DNA of 64,000 nt from the NCBI RefSeq assembly GCF_020497125.1, contig NC_059080.1, positions 47,123,563 through 47,187,562 of the forward strand, given 5' to 3'. Below are positions 54,575 to 64,000 of this stretch, piece after piece. Both the position numbers and the translations under genes were made by a program. The stretch's first letter is position 1; every line of letters begins with the position of its first letter. Under the pieces are notes generated by a model. The model did no database searches and had not been told where the DNA came from. It saw only the letters and a list, made by a program, of their open reading frames with translations. The stretch is from Mauremys mutica (Eukaryota > Chordata > Testudines > Geoemydidae).

Positions 54575-55281
54575 GCGCGAGGTGTTTACAATACTCATAA
54601 CTGCCACAGTGATCTGAGCGGGCTCCATGCCGTGGTATGGTGTCTGCAGGAGAGCAGGAGAACAGAGTGGCAGTGGAAGCGTAACGATGGTTTGCAGCCC
54701 TACTGCACCATCTGCTGCCAGAGCAGGAGAGCAGAGTGGCAGCAGAAGCGGTTGTTCGGTCGTTCGATGACGATGGTTTGCAGCCCTATTATACCCCATC
54801 TGCTGCCAGAGCAGGAGAGCAGAGTGGCGGTGGAAGCGTGATGATGGTTTGCAACCCTACTGCACCATCTGCTGCCAGCAGCACCCAGGACACAACAGCG
54901 GCAGCTGAGCTGAACGGGCTGCACGCTTACCTTGGTATGGCGCCTGCGTGGAAAAAAGGTGAGAAACGATTGTCTGCCATTGCTCTCATGGAGGGAGGGG
55001 CAACTGACAACATGTACCCAAAACCACCCGTGACAATGTTTTTGCCCCATCGGGCAGTGGGAACTCAATCCAGAATTCCAAAAGGTGGCGGAGACTGCAG
55101 GAACTGTGGGATAGCTACCTACAGTGCAACGCTCCGAAAGTCGAAGCTAGCCTCGGTACTGTGAATGCACTGCGCTGACTTAATGCGCTTAGTGGGGACA
55201 CACACAATCAACTGTATTAAATCACTTCCTAAAAAATCTACTTCTATAAGCTCGACTTAATTTCGTAGTGTAGACATACCC
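54575..55281 (-). mobile_element. Harbinger copy 1: transposase N-terminus and 5' region
   Basis: The stretch holds the first transposase codons (about 54570-54640, minus strand). Upstream of them, imperfect repeats around 'gccagagcaggagagcagagtggc' recur at about 54650, 54718 and 54806. 'tttgccccatcgggcagtggg' and the terminal repeat follow. No separate gene is present. Confidence 0.65.
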
Positions 55282-55284
55282 TTA

Positions 55285-56934
55285 GCACTAGTTCCAACAA
55301 GATAAAGGTATTACAGTCATATTATCCTGTCAGCAGTACAATGTGCTAAAGTTAGCTCTATTTTTCTGTTGTAATGAATTGAAATACCCAAATTGCTGTC
55401 ACCTCTCCGTGTTTAATAGGAATCATTTGGAAACTACCCAGGGATTTGAACATGGCAAAGAGGGAAGCATCTTCTTTAACCTTGGGGCCTGTAGACAGAC
55501 GGAGCTCCTATACCAGGAGGTTCTTGTTTAGACTCTGTGTTTCATGGCAGTAGGTTAATTAGGTAGCAGGGTAATGCAGAGTCATTAAATCAGCTTGAAC
55601 AATTCAGTTAGCATAACAAGTACAGACTGAGAAGGTTAAAGCCTGGGTTCTTGTTTTCTCATGGCCTTCAATTAACCTGCCCATGTTTCTGCAGCACTCT
55701 GGGCCCCAGAGAAGGGTTCCTTGGTGACTCTCAAGGCTGTTAATTAGCAAGGCACAGAAACAATGGCAAACAAACTTCTTCCTTTCAATGATCATCATGA
55801 TTGTCCGGCTTTCAATTAAAAAATAAAAGCTGGGACCCAGCTTGTCCCCAGTCTAACTCCATTACATTCAGTGGGGTTACAACCCAAATGAATCTGGCCC
55901 CTGGCTTTTATTTTTGACTTTAGCCTCTGACTCCAGAAAATGTGACTGGGAAGGTTCTGAGCCATGTGGCCCTACAACAGTCTCCTACTGGTGTCACCTC
56001 TCTCGGGTTCTGCATCAGCCTGCGTAGTTTGAAATTAAATACATGGCTGTGGGAGGTGCCATAGAAATCAGCACTTAGGTACTGATCCTCTATTTTTGAC
56101 ATCAATAGACATTTTGCTAGTGGCTTCATTGGGTGCAAGATCAGTCTCTGTCACAGATAGAAAATGAGTTTTTCACCAAATCTCACAGTCACAGTTCTGC
56201 CTGTGGAGCCCTGAGATGTAGGCAGATGATGGTGTCACCATCCAACATGGCAATTAAGCTATTGTGCATCACATATTGCATTGGCTGTTCAATGCTGCAA
56301 ATGTTCTGTGCTTCCTCTCCGTGCCATTCTAAAGTCAAAGCCCATCTAAATCAAAGACTTCAATGGCCTTGGCATGAAGGCCTTTATGCTACACGCATAG
56401 TGCCCATAATTGGAATGCATAGGCTTTCACGGTGGGAGCCTGGAACATGCATATTATGATTGTAAGCAGAGTCAGGATGAGCTCTACCCTGACATCTGGT
56501 GGTAGATTATGGGAAGTGCAGAGTGGAAGTTTTCAAGTATTCGCATTAGTATTTCAGTTATTTGCATGGGCACTCCCACCCCACTTAGCATACCGCAAAG
56601 CAGCATGGGATGGTTATTTTCACAGCTGTGGGAGCCCCAATTTCATTGTTATTGGGGCAGGAGGAATGAAATGTTGTCACCCTGATTGGGTAAATGGGGA
56701 ACTACAAAACTGTCTTGTGATGGGGGGTTTCATTGTCAGCTGGATAGCGCTTGCTAGATGGGGCACATGGGTTCCAAAACCCATTGAAAGAGAGAGAGGC
56801 TGGGGACAGATATCTGTGCTGGGTGGTGTAGGCTTCTTGTGTGAGCCAGAAGCACCAATTCCACCTGTGCCTCTCTCCACTGTGGAATGTCAGAGTTAAT
56901 TGTTGATTCCCTTAAGAATCCTAGATACAGGTTA
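55285..56934. other. Unassigned spacer
   Basis: No gene, RNA or named repeat was recognised. A short palindromic old repeat ('ctaactccattacattcagtggggttac') lies near 55855. Confidence 0.45.
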
Positions 56935-57750
56935 CTGAGCTGAACTCACTGGCACTGGGGCTCCCCTACTATGACCTGGAATCACTAAAGAGCTGGACTT
57001 GCTGAGGCAGAGAGCACTGAGTACTGTGCTTACGACTGGGGGAGCCTGCAGCAATACCGGGGAGCAGAGCAGCTGGCAAAGCGGAGTGGAGCAGTTTGTG
57101 CAGCCCTGGGTGAGTGGAGCCAAGCAGCTCGCGAGGACAGCCGGAGCAGATCACAGGACAGCTGGTGGACCAGAGCAGCTGGCAGAGCGGAGCAGCCCAC
57201 AGAGCCAACGGAGCTGAGCATTTGCGGGGGACGGCTAGTGGAAGCAGAACCCCACGAAGAGGCAGGGCAGTTGGCCCCGAAACCACGTAAGGTGCCCCTT
57301 TCTGCCCAGGCTGGGGAGGGAGACCTTTGCAGAGAGACTCTTGAGCTCTGGGGCTGCACTGACCCGGGACTGAGACTTTGGGATTGTGGGACTTTTGGGA
57401 CTGTGGGTGATCTGGGGGTTCCTGGATTCAAGGGCCCCGAGAGAAGGACATGGCCCAATTTGCTGGAGTGGGCCTTTGCTCATGGTTTGACCTATGAACT
57501 CTAGCTGAGGTATTTTCCCAATTTAATGCTTGTTGTTTGTCATGTATTAAACCTTTTCTGCTACACCAAGACTCTGTGCTTGCGAGAGGGGAAGTATTGC
57601 CTCTTCAAGGCGCCCAGGGGTGTATGTAAGATTTTCCCAGGTCACTGGGTGGAGGCTCGAGCTGGTTTTGCATTATGTTGTGGGGAAGGGACCCCTATGT
57701 ATTGAACCCGGCCCTTGCTGCTATCGGCTCGGCCCGGCAGAAGGGTTACA
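56935..57750 (+). mobile_element. LTR-like repeat, left end uncertain
   Basis: 'gctgaactcactggcactggggctcccctac', the 'gagcagctggc' repeats, 'ttcccaggtcactgggtggaggctcgagc' and the end 'cagaagggttaca' fit a turtle LTR family that I recall. The right end looks like GGGTTACA at 57750. I could not find the matching left TG or a target duplication. Confidence 0.5.
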
Positions 57751-59587
57751 TGATGATCAGTAATATTGCTGTTATTAACTATGGCTTTACTCCCATGGGT
57801 CTGCCACTTAGCTTCTCTGGGGCCAACAGTGCATGGATGCAGTGATTTCCCTACACCCCCCCAGGGGGGGTGTACACCCCCCCTGAATTTTCCCAACACC
57901 CCCCTAGTTTTGTGAGCTAGTTACATACCCATTTAGTGACTGTTTGGAAATCTGAATTTAAACTGAAACATTAATACTTCAACAGTGTATGATAAAATAT
58001 GTGTATCTGAAAAAGTATAATAGATTTGAAAAGTATGAACATAGACTAGCTTCCTTGCTTCCTTATACAGCTGTTTTTTATGATGTTAGTGCATTCATTT
58101 CGGTGATGTTGGCCAACCTAATAATTTCAAATGATGATTTGTAAGCGAAGTCTAAATGAGTTCTCCCTGACAGGTAGTGATGAGCTGAGGGCTAAGGCTT
58201 CAGGGCCAGATTATATTTACATTCACACCTAATCTACCTAGGTATCCAGCAAACAGAGCTGTGTTGTCCAAGTGATAGATTTTGGCTGGGGTTGGGTTAC
58301 AAACCACTTGAATGTGGGGGTAAGGGGAGATGAAATGTTGTTCTTATTGTATGAATAAAGGCAATAGAACTGTACTTAGCCTGTGATGATTTGAAGGCAT
58401 CAAGAGAGAGGGTGGGGACCTGTCCTCTCCACTGTTTAAAGACAGAGCTGATTAGGCTCCAATAGATAGTCTTTTGTTCTGTTAAGTGACCACTGCAGCC
58501 GAAATCACTGACAATCAGGGCTAAGTGCTTAGTCCTGTTGTGGGGACAGTGTTCCTGTGGGTACAGTGTTTTTGTGTAAGAGACAGCCCAGACTGCACTA
58601 GCAGCGAGGTTCCGCACTGAGATCTCAGCTGAAATCACTGAGAGCTGGTGGAACCTCAAGAGACCAACTTGCAGAGGTCACAGTGGTAGGTGACAGCAGA
58701 AGGTGACTGTGCAGGGCCATTGGCAACAGAGTGGTGGAGTGAACGGTGGCACAACGAACAGCCGTGTCCAGAGCAAACTGTGCCTTTTTGTCCCCCACCT
58801 GGGAGGTGTACTTACGTGAAAGCACCTCTGAACTCTGAGTCTCCACTGACCAAGGACAACACCGGTGAGAGGAGTGCGGTGGAGGGAAAAGTGAGGGGCA
58901 TGTTAAATAAACATTTGTTTGCTGGACTATATTTTAGTCACTTTGCTCCAGAATGCTAGATTTGTGACTGGGAATGGAAACTTATATGTTTCCCAGTAGG
59001 CCAAGATTTAAAAAATGCAGTATTTGCCAAGGTTGTTATCTCACATTGTTGCTGTCTTGGGAGGTCATTATGTTGGGGAGTTTCTGTACTAAACATTTTT
59101 ATTATAATTAATTTTTACATAAGAATGGTCATACTGGGTCAGACCCATGGTCCATATAGCCCAGTACCCTGTCTTACAACAGTGGTCAAGGCCAGGTGCT
59201 TCAGAGGGAATGAACAGAACAGGGAGTCATCAAGTGATCCATCTCCTGTTGCCCATTCCCAGCTTCTGGCAAACAGGCTAGGGACACTCAGAGCATGGTG
59301 TTGCATCCCTCTCATCCTGGCTAATAGCCACAGATGGACCTATTCTCCAGGAATTTATCTAGTTCTTTTAAAAATCCTGTTATAGTTTTAGTCTTCACAG
59401 CATCCCCTGGCAAAGAGTTCCCTGGGTTGACTTTATATTGAGTGAAGAAATACTTCCTTTTGTTTTTTTAAAATCTGCTGCCTATTAATTTCATTGGGTG
59501 ACTGCTAGCTCTTGTGTTATGTGAAGGATTAAATAAAATTTCCTTATTCACTTTCTTCGCACCAGTCAAGATTTTGTAGACCTCTAT

Positions 59588-61501
59588 ATCTACTCAGGAC
59601 ACTCCCTACACTAACACCGGAACAAATCAACATACCCTTAGAGCCCCGACCAGGGTTATTCTATCTACTACCCAAGATCCACAAACCCGGAAATCCTGGA
59701 CGCCCCATCATCTCGGGCATTGGCACTCTCACTGAAGGACTGTCTGGATATATGGACTCTCTACTCAGACCCTATGCCACCAGCACTCCCAGCTATCTCT
59801 GTGACACCACTGATTTCCTGAGGAAACTACAATGCATTGGTGACCTTCCAGAAAACACCATCCTAGCCACCATGGATGTAGACGCTCTCTACACAAACAT
59901 CCCACACACAGATGGAATACAAGCTGTCAGGAACAGTATCCCTGATCATGCCACAGCACAACTGGTTGCTCAGCTCTGTGCCTTTATCCTCACACACAAC
60001 TATTTCAAATTTGATGACAATATATATCTCCAGATCAGTGGCACCACTATGGGCACCCGCATGGCCCCACAATATGCCAATATTTTTATGGCCGACCTAG
60101 AACAACGCTTCCTCAGCTCCCGTCCACTCACGCCCCTTCTCTACCTACGCTACATTGATGACATCTTCATCATCTGGACCCATGGGAAGGAGACTCTGGA
60201 AAAATTCCACCAAGATTTCAACAGCTTCTACCCCACCATCAACCTCAGGCTGGACCAATCTATATGGGAGGTCCACTTTCTAGACACCATGGTGCAAATA
60301 AGTGATGGTCACATTAACACCACCCTATACCGAAAACCTACCGACCGCTATGCCTACCTTCATGCCTCCAGCTTCCATCCCGGGCACACCACAAGATCCA
60401 TTGTCTACAGCCAAGCACTGAGGTACAACCGCATCTGCTCTAACCCCACAGACAGAGACCAACACCTACAAAATCTCCACCAAGCATTCTCACAACTACA
60501 GTACCCGCATGAGGAAATAAGGAAACAGATCAAAAGAGCCAGATGTGTACCCAGAAGCCTCCTACTGCAAGACAAACCCAAGAAAGAAACCAACAGGACT
60601 CCACTGGCCATCACATACAGCCCCCAGCTAATACCCCTCCAACGCATCATCAGGGATCTACAACCCATCCTGGACAATGATCCCACACTTTCACAGGCCT
60701 TGGGTGGCAGGCCAGTCCTCGCCCACAGACAACCTGGCAACCTGAAGCATATTCTCACCAGTAACTGCACACCGCACCATAGTAACTCTAGCTCAGGAAC
60801 CAATCCATGCAACAAACCTCGATGCCAACTCTGCCCACATATCTACACCAGCGACACCATCACAGGACCTAACCAGATCAGCCACACCATCACCGGTTCA
60901 TTCACCTGCACGTCCACCAATGTAATATACGCCATCATATGCCAGCAATGCCCCTCTGCTATGTACATCGGACAAACTGGACAGTCTCTAAGAAAAGGGA
61001 TAAATGGGCACAAATCAGACATTAGGAATGGCAATATACAAAAACCTGTAGGAGAACACTTCAACCTCCCTGGCCACACAATAGCAGATCTTAAGGTGGC
61101 CATCCTACAGCAAAAAAACTTCAGGACCAGACTTCAAAGAGAAACTGCTGAGCTTCAATTCATCTGCAAATTTGACACCATCAGCTCAGGATTAAACAAA
61201 GACTGTGAATGGCTTGCCAACTACAGAACCAGTTTCTCCTCCCTTGGTTTTCACACCTCTACTGCTAGAACAGGGCCTCATCTTCCCTGATTGAACTAAC
61301 CTCGTTATCTCTAGCTTGCTTCTTGCTTGCATATATATATATATACATACCTGCCCCTGGAAATTTCCACTACTTGCATCTGAAGAAGTGGGTATTCACC
61401 CACGAAAGCTCATGCTGCAAAACGTCTGTTAGTCTATAAAGTGCCACAGGATTCTTTGCTGCTTTTACAGATCCAGACTAACACGGCTACCCCTCTGATA
61501 C
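59588..61501 (+). mobile_element. Penelope-like retroelement, 5' truncated, inside CR1
   Basis: The insert is flanked by an 11-bp duplication TAGACCTCTAT (59577-59587 and 61502-61512). It holds an RT plus GIY-YIG reading frame and a 3' tail with a short TA run (about 61331-61344) and 'gcatctgaagaagtgggtattcacccacgaaagc'. The 5' part of the RT frame is missing. Confidence 0.9.
59590..61290 (+). CDS. Penelope-like RT and GIY-YIG endonuclease, 5' truncated open frame
   Basis: Penelope-like elements use an RT related to telomerase together with a GIY-YIG nuclease. The frame is open from the insertion edge (about 59590); the first ATG is at 59752, giving 512 residues. RT motifs in order are 'LLPKIHKPGNPGRPIISG', 'DVDALYTNIPHTDGI' (motif A), 'GTTMGTRMAPQYANIFMADLE' (motif B) and 'YIDDIFIIW' (motif C, YIDD), all with catalytic residues. 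The GIY-YIG part follows: 'VIYAIICQQC', 'MYIGQTGQSL' and 'NGHKSDI'. The residue four before the conserved His is Gly416 (GGG, 60997-60999), where family members and I-TevI have the catalytic Arg. No stop or frameshift occurs up to TGA 61288-61290. Confidence 0.9.
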   Translation, partial: LLRTLPTLTPEQINIPLEPRPGLFYLLPKIHKPGNPGRPIISGIGTLTEGLSGYMDSLLRPYATSTPSYLCDTTDFLRKLQCIGDLPENTILATMDVDALYTNIPHTDGIQAVRNSIPDHATAQLVAQLCAFILTHNYFKFDDNIYLQISGTTMGTRMAPQYANIFMADLEQRFLSSRPLTPLLYLRYIDDIFIIWTHGKETLEKFHQDFNSFYPTINLRLDQSIWEVHFLDTMVQISDGHINTTLYRKPTDRYAYLHASSFHPGHTTRSIVYSQALRYNRICSNPTDRDQHLQNLHQAFSQLQYPHEEIRKQIKRARCVPRSLLLQDKPKKETNRTPLAITYSPQLIPLQRIIRDLQPILDNDPTLSQALGGRPVLAHRQPGNLKHILTSNCTPHHSNSSSGTNPCNKPRCQLCPHIYTSDTITGPNQISHTITGSFTCTSTNVIYAIICQQCPSAMYIGQTGQSLRKGINGHKSDIRNGNIQKPVGEHFNLPGHTIADLKVAILQQKNFRTRLQRETAELQFICKFDTISSGLNKDCEWLANYRTSFSSLGFHTSTARTGPHLP

Positions 61502-62483
61502 TAGACCTCTATCATATCCCCATTAGTCATCTCTTTTCTAAGCTGAAAATTCCCAGTCACTTTAATCTCTCCTCCTGTTTCATACCCCTCATCATTTTAG
61601 TTGCCCATCTCTGTACCTTTTCCAATTCCAATATATATTTTTTAGGATGGGTGACCAGATCTACACACACTATTCAAGGTGTGCACGTACCATGGATTTA
61701 TATAGAGGCAATATGATATTTTCTGTCTTATTATTTATCCCTTTCTTAATGATTCCCAACATTGTTTGCTTTTGTGACTGTTGCTGCACATGGAGTGGAT
61801 GTTTTCAGAGATCTATCCACAGTGACTCCAAGATCTCTTCCTTGAGTGTTAACAGCTATTTCAGATGCCATCATTTTGTATGTATAGTTGAGATTGCTTT
61901 CCAATGTGCATTACTTTGCATTTATCAACATTGAATTTAATTTGCCATTTTGTTGCCCAGTCACCCAGTTTTGTGAGATCCCTTTGTAGCTCTTCGCAGT
62001 CTGCCTGGGACTTAACTATCTCGAATAGTTTTGTATCATCTGCAAATTTTGCCACCTCACTGTTTACCCATTTTTCCAGATCATTTATGAATATGTTGAA
62101 CAGCACTGGTCCCAGTACTGACCCCTCAAGGATACCACTATTTATCTCTCTCCATTCTGAAAACGGATAATTTATTCCTACCCTTTGTTTCCCATCTTTT
62201 AACCAGTTACTGATCCATGAGAGGACTTTCCTCTTACCCCGTGATGGCTTACTTTTCAAAAGTCAATTTAAATTAAATACTTTTTTTTTAAATGTATATA
62301 TTTTTAGAAATCTAGACCTGTTATGTGTTTTGGTGCAACTTGCATTATTCTTACGTTAAATTTGCATAATCCTAACAAAACATTTACTTTATTCATATCT
62401 CTTTTATATATCTCATTGGTCCTGACACCCCCCCTGTAAATTCGAACACCCCCCCTAATTTTAATTCCTGGGGAAACCACTGA

Positions 62484-62985
62484 TGGGGAGGGATCCAGCT
62501 GGGGGTGTGGGCTCTGGGGTGGAGCCGGGATCAGGGGTTTGGGGTGCAGGAGGGCGTGAGGGCTCCAGGAGGGAGTTTGGGTGCAGGAGGGTACTCCAGA
62601 CTGGGGCAGGGGGATGGGGTGCGGGTGGGAGTGCGGGGCTCCCAGAAAGCGGCCGCCAGGTCCCTGCAGCCCCTAGACACATGGGTGGCCAGGGAGGCTA
62701 TGCTGCCCTCGCACCTGCAGGTGCTATCCCTGCAGCTCCCATTGGTCATGGTTCCCGGCCAATGGGAGTTGCAGACCCAGCACTTGGGTGGGGGCAGCAT
62801 GTGGAGCCTCCCTGAGCCTCGGGGCTGCAAAGATCTGGTGGCTGCTTCTGGGAGCTGCGTGGAGCCAAGGCAGGTAGGAAGCCTGTCTTAGCCACAGCCC
62901 TGTGCTGCGCCGCTGACTGGAGACGCCAGAGTCCCTTTTTGACCAGTCATTCCAGTCAAAAACCAGAGATCTGGCAACCCTAGGT
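62484..62985. repeat. GC-rich unclassified repeat
   Basis: 'ggggtgcaggaggg'-type units recur near 62537 and 62580. The right end, read in reverse ('ctagggttgccagatctctgg'), resembles the terminal repeat of the small hAT element at 28641. It may be a hAT relative; the left end is unclear. Confidence 0.45.
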
Positions 62986-64000
62986 GGGAAGAATGGGAAG
63001 AGTTGCTAGCATGTTCATAGCATAAATCACTGACAGTGTGTGTTACGTCCTCCTCCAGTGGCTGATTCTCATAAGAAGATAAGAATCCACTAATTCTCCT
63101 AGCTACAGGATTTATTCTGTTAGGTTAGGTGGTAGAGGTCCACGCTTTCAGGCCTGAACGTCCTGGCTTCAGACGCTGTGGCTGACTCATTGCGACTGTA
63201 CTGCAGCAGTAGGACAATTCGGGAGATGGATATGAAGTGGCTATAAGCATTTGATGAAGAGATGGTAAGAAGATCTCCAGTTTTCTGCTCTACCCCTTTT
63301 TCCAAAGTCCTGTGTGAGGGAGTCATTCCCTCTGACTGCACAAGACTGAAAACAAGTCATTGCAGACCCCACCACACAATGCTACTCCTGTATTCAGCCA
63401 GGAGGTTTTGCTAGAGAAGGCAACTTGCACTGCTCACTTCTTGCTACAGGTTCTGTGCTGAAGGTCCTGCTAAGAACCCATGTTTCTCTCTCACTGTCTT
63501 GTCTCACTGTCAATTGTCAGGTTCCTCTCCTGTGGCTTTATCCTCCTCCTGGCTGCGTGGTGCCCCTCTCTTGCTTACCGGTAACCTGTTGACAACCTTA
63601 AATGCTCTTCTGTGAGGCATGTGTCTACTGTTTCTTTAAATCTGTGACAGGAGGCCTAGGGCTAGTTCTAGGAGAAAAATAGCAAGTCTTTATTTGAATT
63701 TTATGTCTATTAAAGGAATGTAAAAACTGATGTGCGCTGAGTAACACTCGCAATAGTGATTTGCAGTGAAGCAGAGAGAGATGGGAGCTGTAGGGATTGT
63801 GCTATCTTCCTTACTTTAACAAGGTTGCTTGGCTCAGTGTTAGAAGGAAGTGGCTCTTTCTGTGGTCTTTTACCTTGTCCTAAAACATACTCGTGCTCCT
63901 GCTGCCCCTGCCGCTGGCTGAGGCCTCCCCTCTTTCCGCCAACTCTCTGAATGGTTAGAAGTTTGTGCTCTTCTTTCCTGGCCATCCTTTGAGCCAGTGC
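62986..64000. other. Unassigned spacer to window end
   Basis: No gene, RNA or named repeat was seen. Open frames are under 95 codons with no family signature. Confidence 0.45.

Larger units (their letters stand above)
49294..55281 (+). mobile_element. Harbinger (PIF) DNA transposon copy 1, near full length
   Basis: The element is flanked by TTA on both sides (49291-49293 and 55282-55284), the TWA duplication expected of Harbinger. The termini GCCCTGGTCTATACTATGAG and GGGTATGTCTACACTACGAA (in reverse) are imperfect inverted repeats. It carries a plus-strand MYB-like gene and a minus-strand transposase that meet tail to tail near 51.3 kb. Guests are a CR1 (52915-54569) and a hAT miniature element (52384-52656); without them the element is about 4.1 kb. 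Confidence 0.9.
59122..62262 (-). mobile_element. CR1 LINE fragment opened by a Penelope-like element
   Basis: CR1 3' text in reverse starts at 'aagaatggtcatactgggtcagaccc' (59122), breaks at 59587, resumes at 61502 and ends near 62262. The 61861-62259 part keeps an open minus-strand RT stretch ('FADDTKLFEIVKSQADCEELQ'). Confidence 0.9.
57840..62482. mobile_element. Probable DNA transposon with CAGTGRTTTCCC ends, hosting CR1 and Penelope
   Basis: The left end is CAGTGATTTCCC (57840) and the right end in reverse is CAGTGGTTTCCC (62482). Both are followed by C-rich 'acacccccc' text. The flanking 8-mers do not match, so the boundaries are not proven. The host part (57840-59121, 62263-62482) contains no long ORF. 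Its 58150-58970 text resembles an old turtle repeat. Confidence 0.5.

Noticed and set aside
1..64000. CRISPR array, operon or bacterial defence system
   Set aside because: The whole window is eukaryotic repeat DNA, with no array of spaced identical repeats and no prokaryotic-style genes.

Overview
This window is non-coding vertebrate DNA made almost entirely of transposable elements. I found no host protein-coding gene, rRNA, tRNA gene or CRISPR array. The best fit is a turtle or close reptile. The window is dominated by CR1 LINEs (two with the ORF1 esterase plus ORF2 layout). It also holds old MIR SINEs, a Penelope-like element with a GIY-YIG domain, two large Harbinger (PIF) transposons with a MYB-like second gene, many hAT miniature elements and several solo LTRs. 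The species call is inference from repeat content and my memory of turtle repeats; no single-copy gene is available to confirm it.

Layout. 0.5-1.5 kb: a CR1 fragment split by a hAT element. 2.36-6.97 kb: a complete, young Ty3/Gypsy retrotransposon with 191-bp LTRs that differ at one base. 7.2-17.7 kb: MIR and CR1 fragments, a 1.8-kb hAT element, Harbinger miniature elements and featureless spacer. 17.8-27.4 kb: a Penelope end, three solo LTRs, a long LTR with a tandem internal duplication, and hAT/Harbinger miniature elements. 27.9-37.5 kb: three CR1 copies, two of them opened by LTR and hAT insertions, then a 1.2-kb hAT element. 39.6-48.1 kb: Harbinger copy 2, which hosts a full-length 4.6-kb CR1. 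49.3-55.3 kb: Harbinger copy 1, with its TTA target duplication and convergent transposase and MYB genes, hosting a CR1 and a hAT miniature element. 56.9-57.75 kb: an LTR-like repeat. 57.8-62.5 kb: a probable DNA element holding a CR1, which itself holds a Penelope-like element. 63-64 kb: spacer.

Nested insertions give a relative age order: hosts are older than guests, and many guests keep readable target-site duplications. The protein-coding elements are broken mainly by single in-frame stop codons (mostly TGA) rather than frameshifts, so several became inactive recently. The most informative items are the young Gypsy element with a tRNA-Ser-type primer site, the full-length CR1 with a repeated 5' unit, the two-gene Harbinger copies, and the Penelope-like ORF whose nuclease lacks a key arginine. 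All repeat-family names are from pattern recognition; no database was searched.
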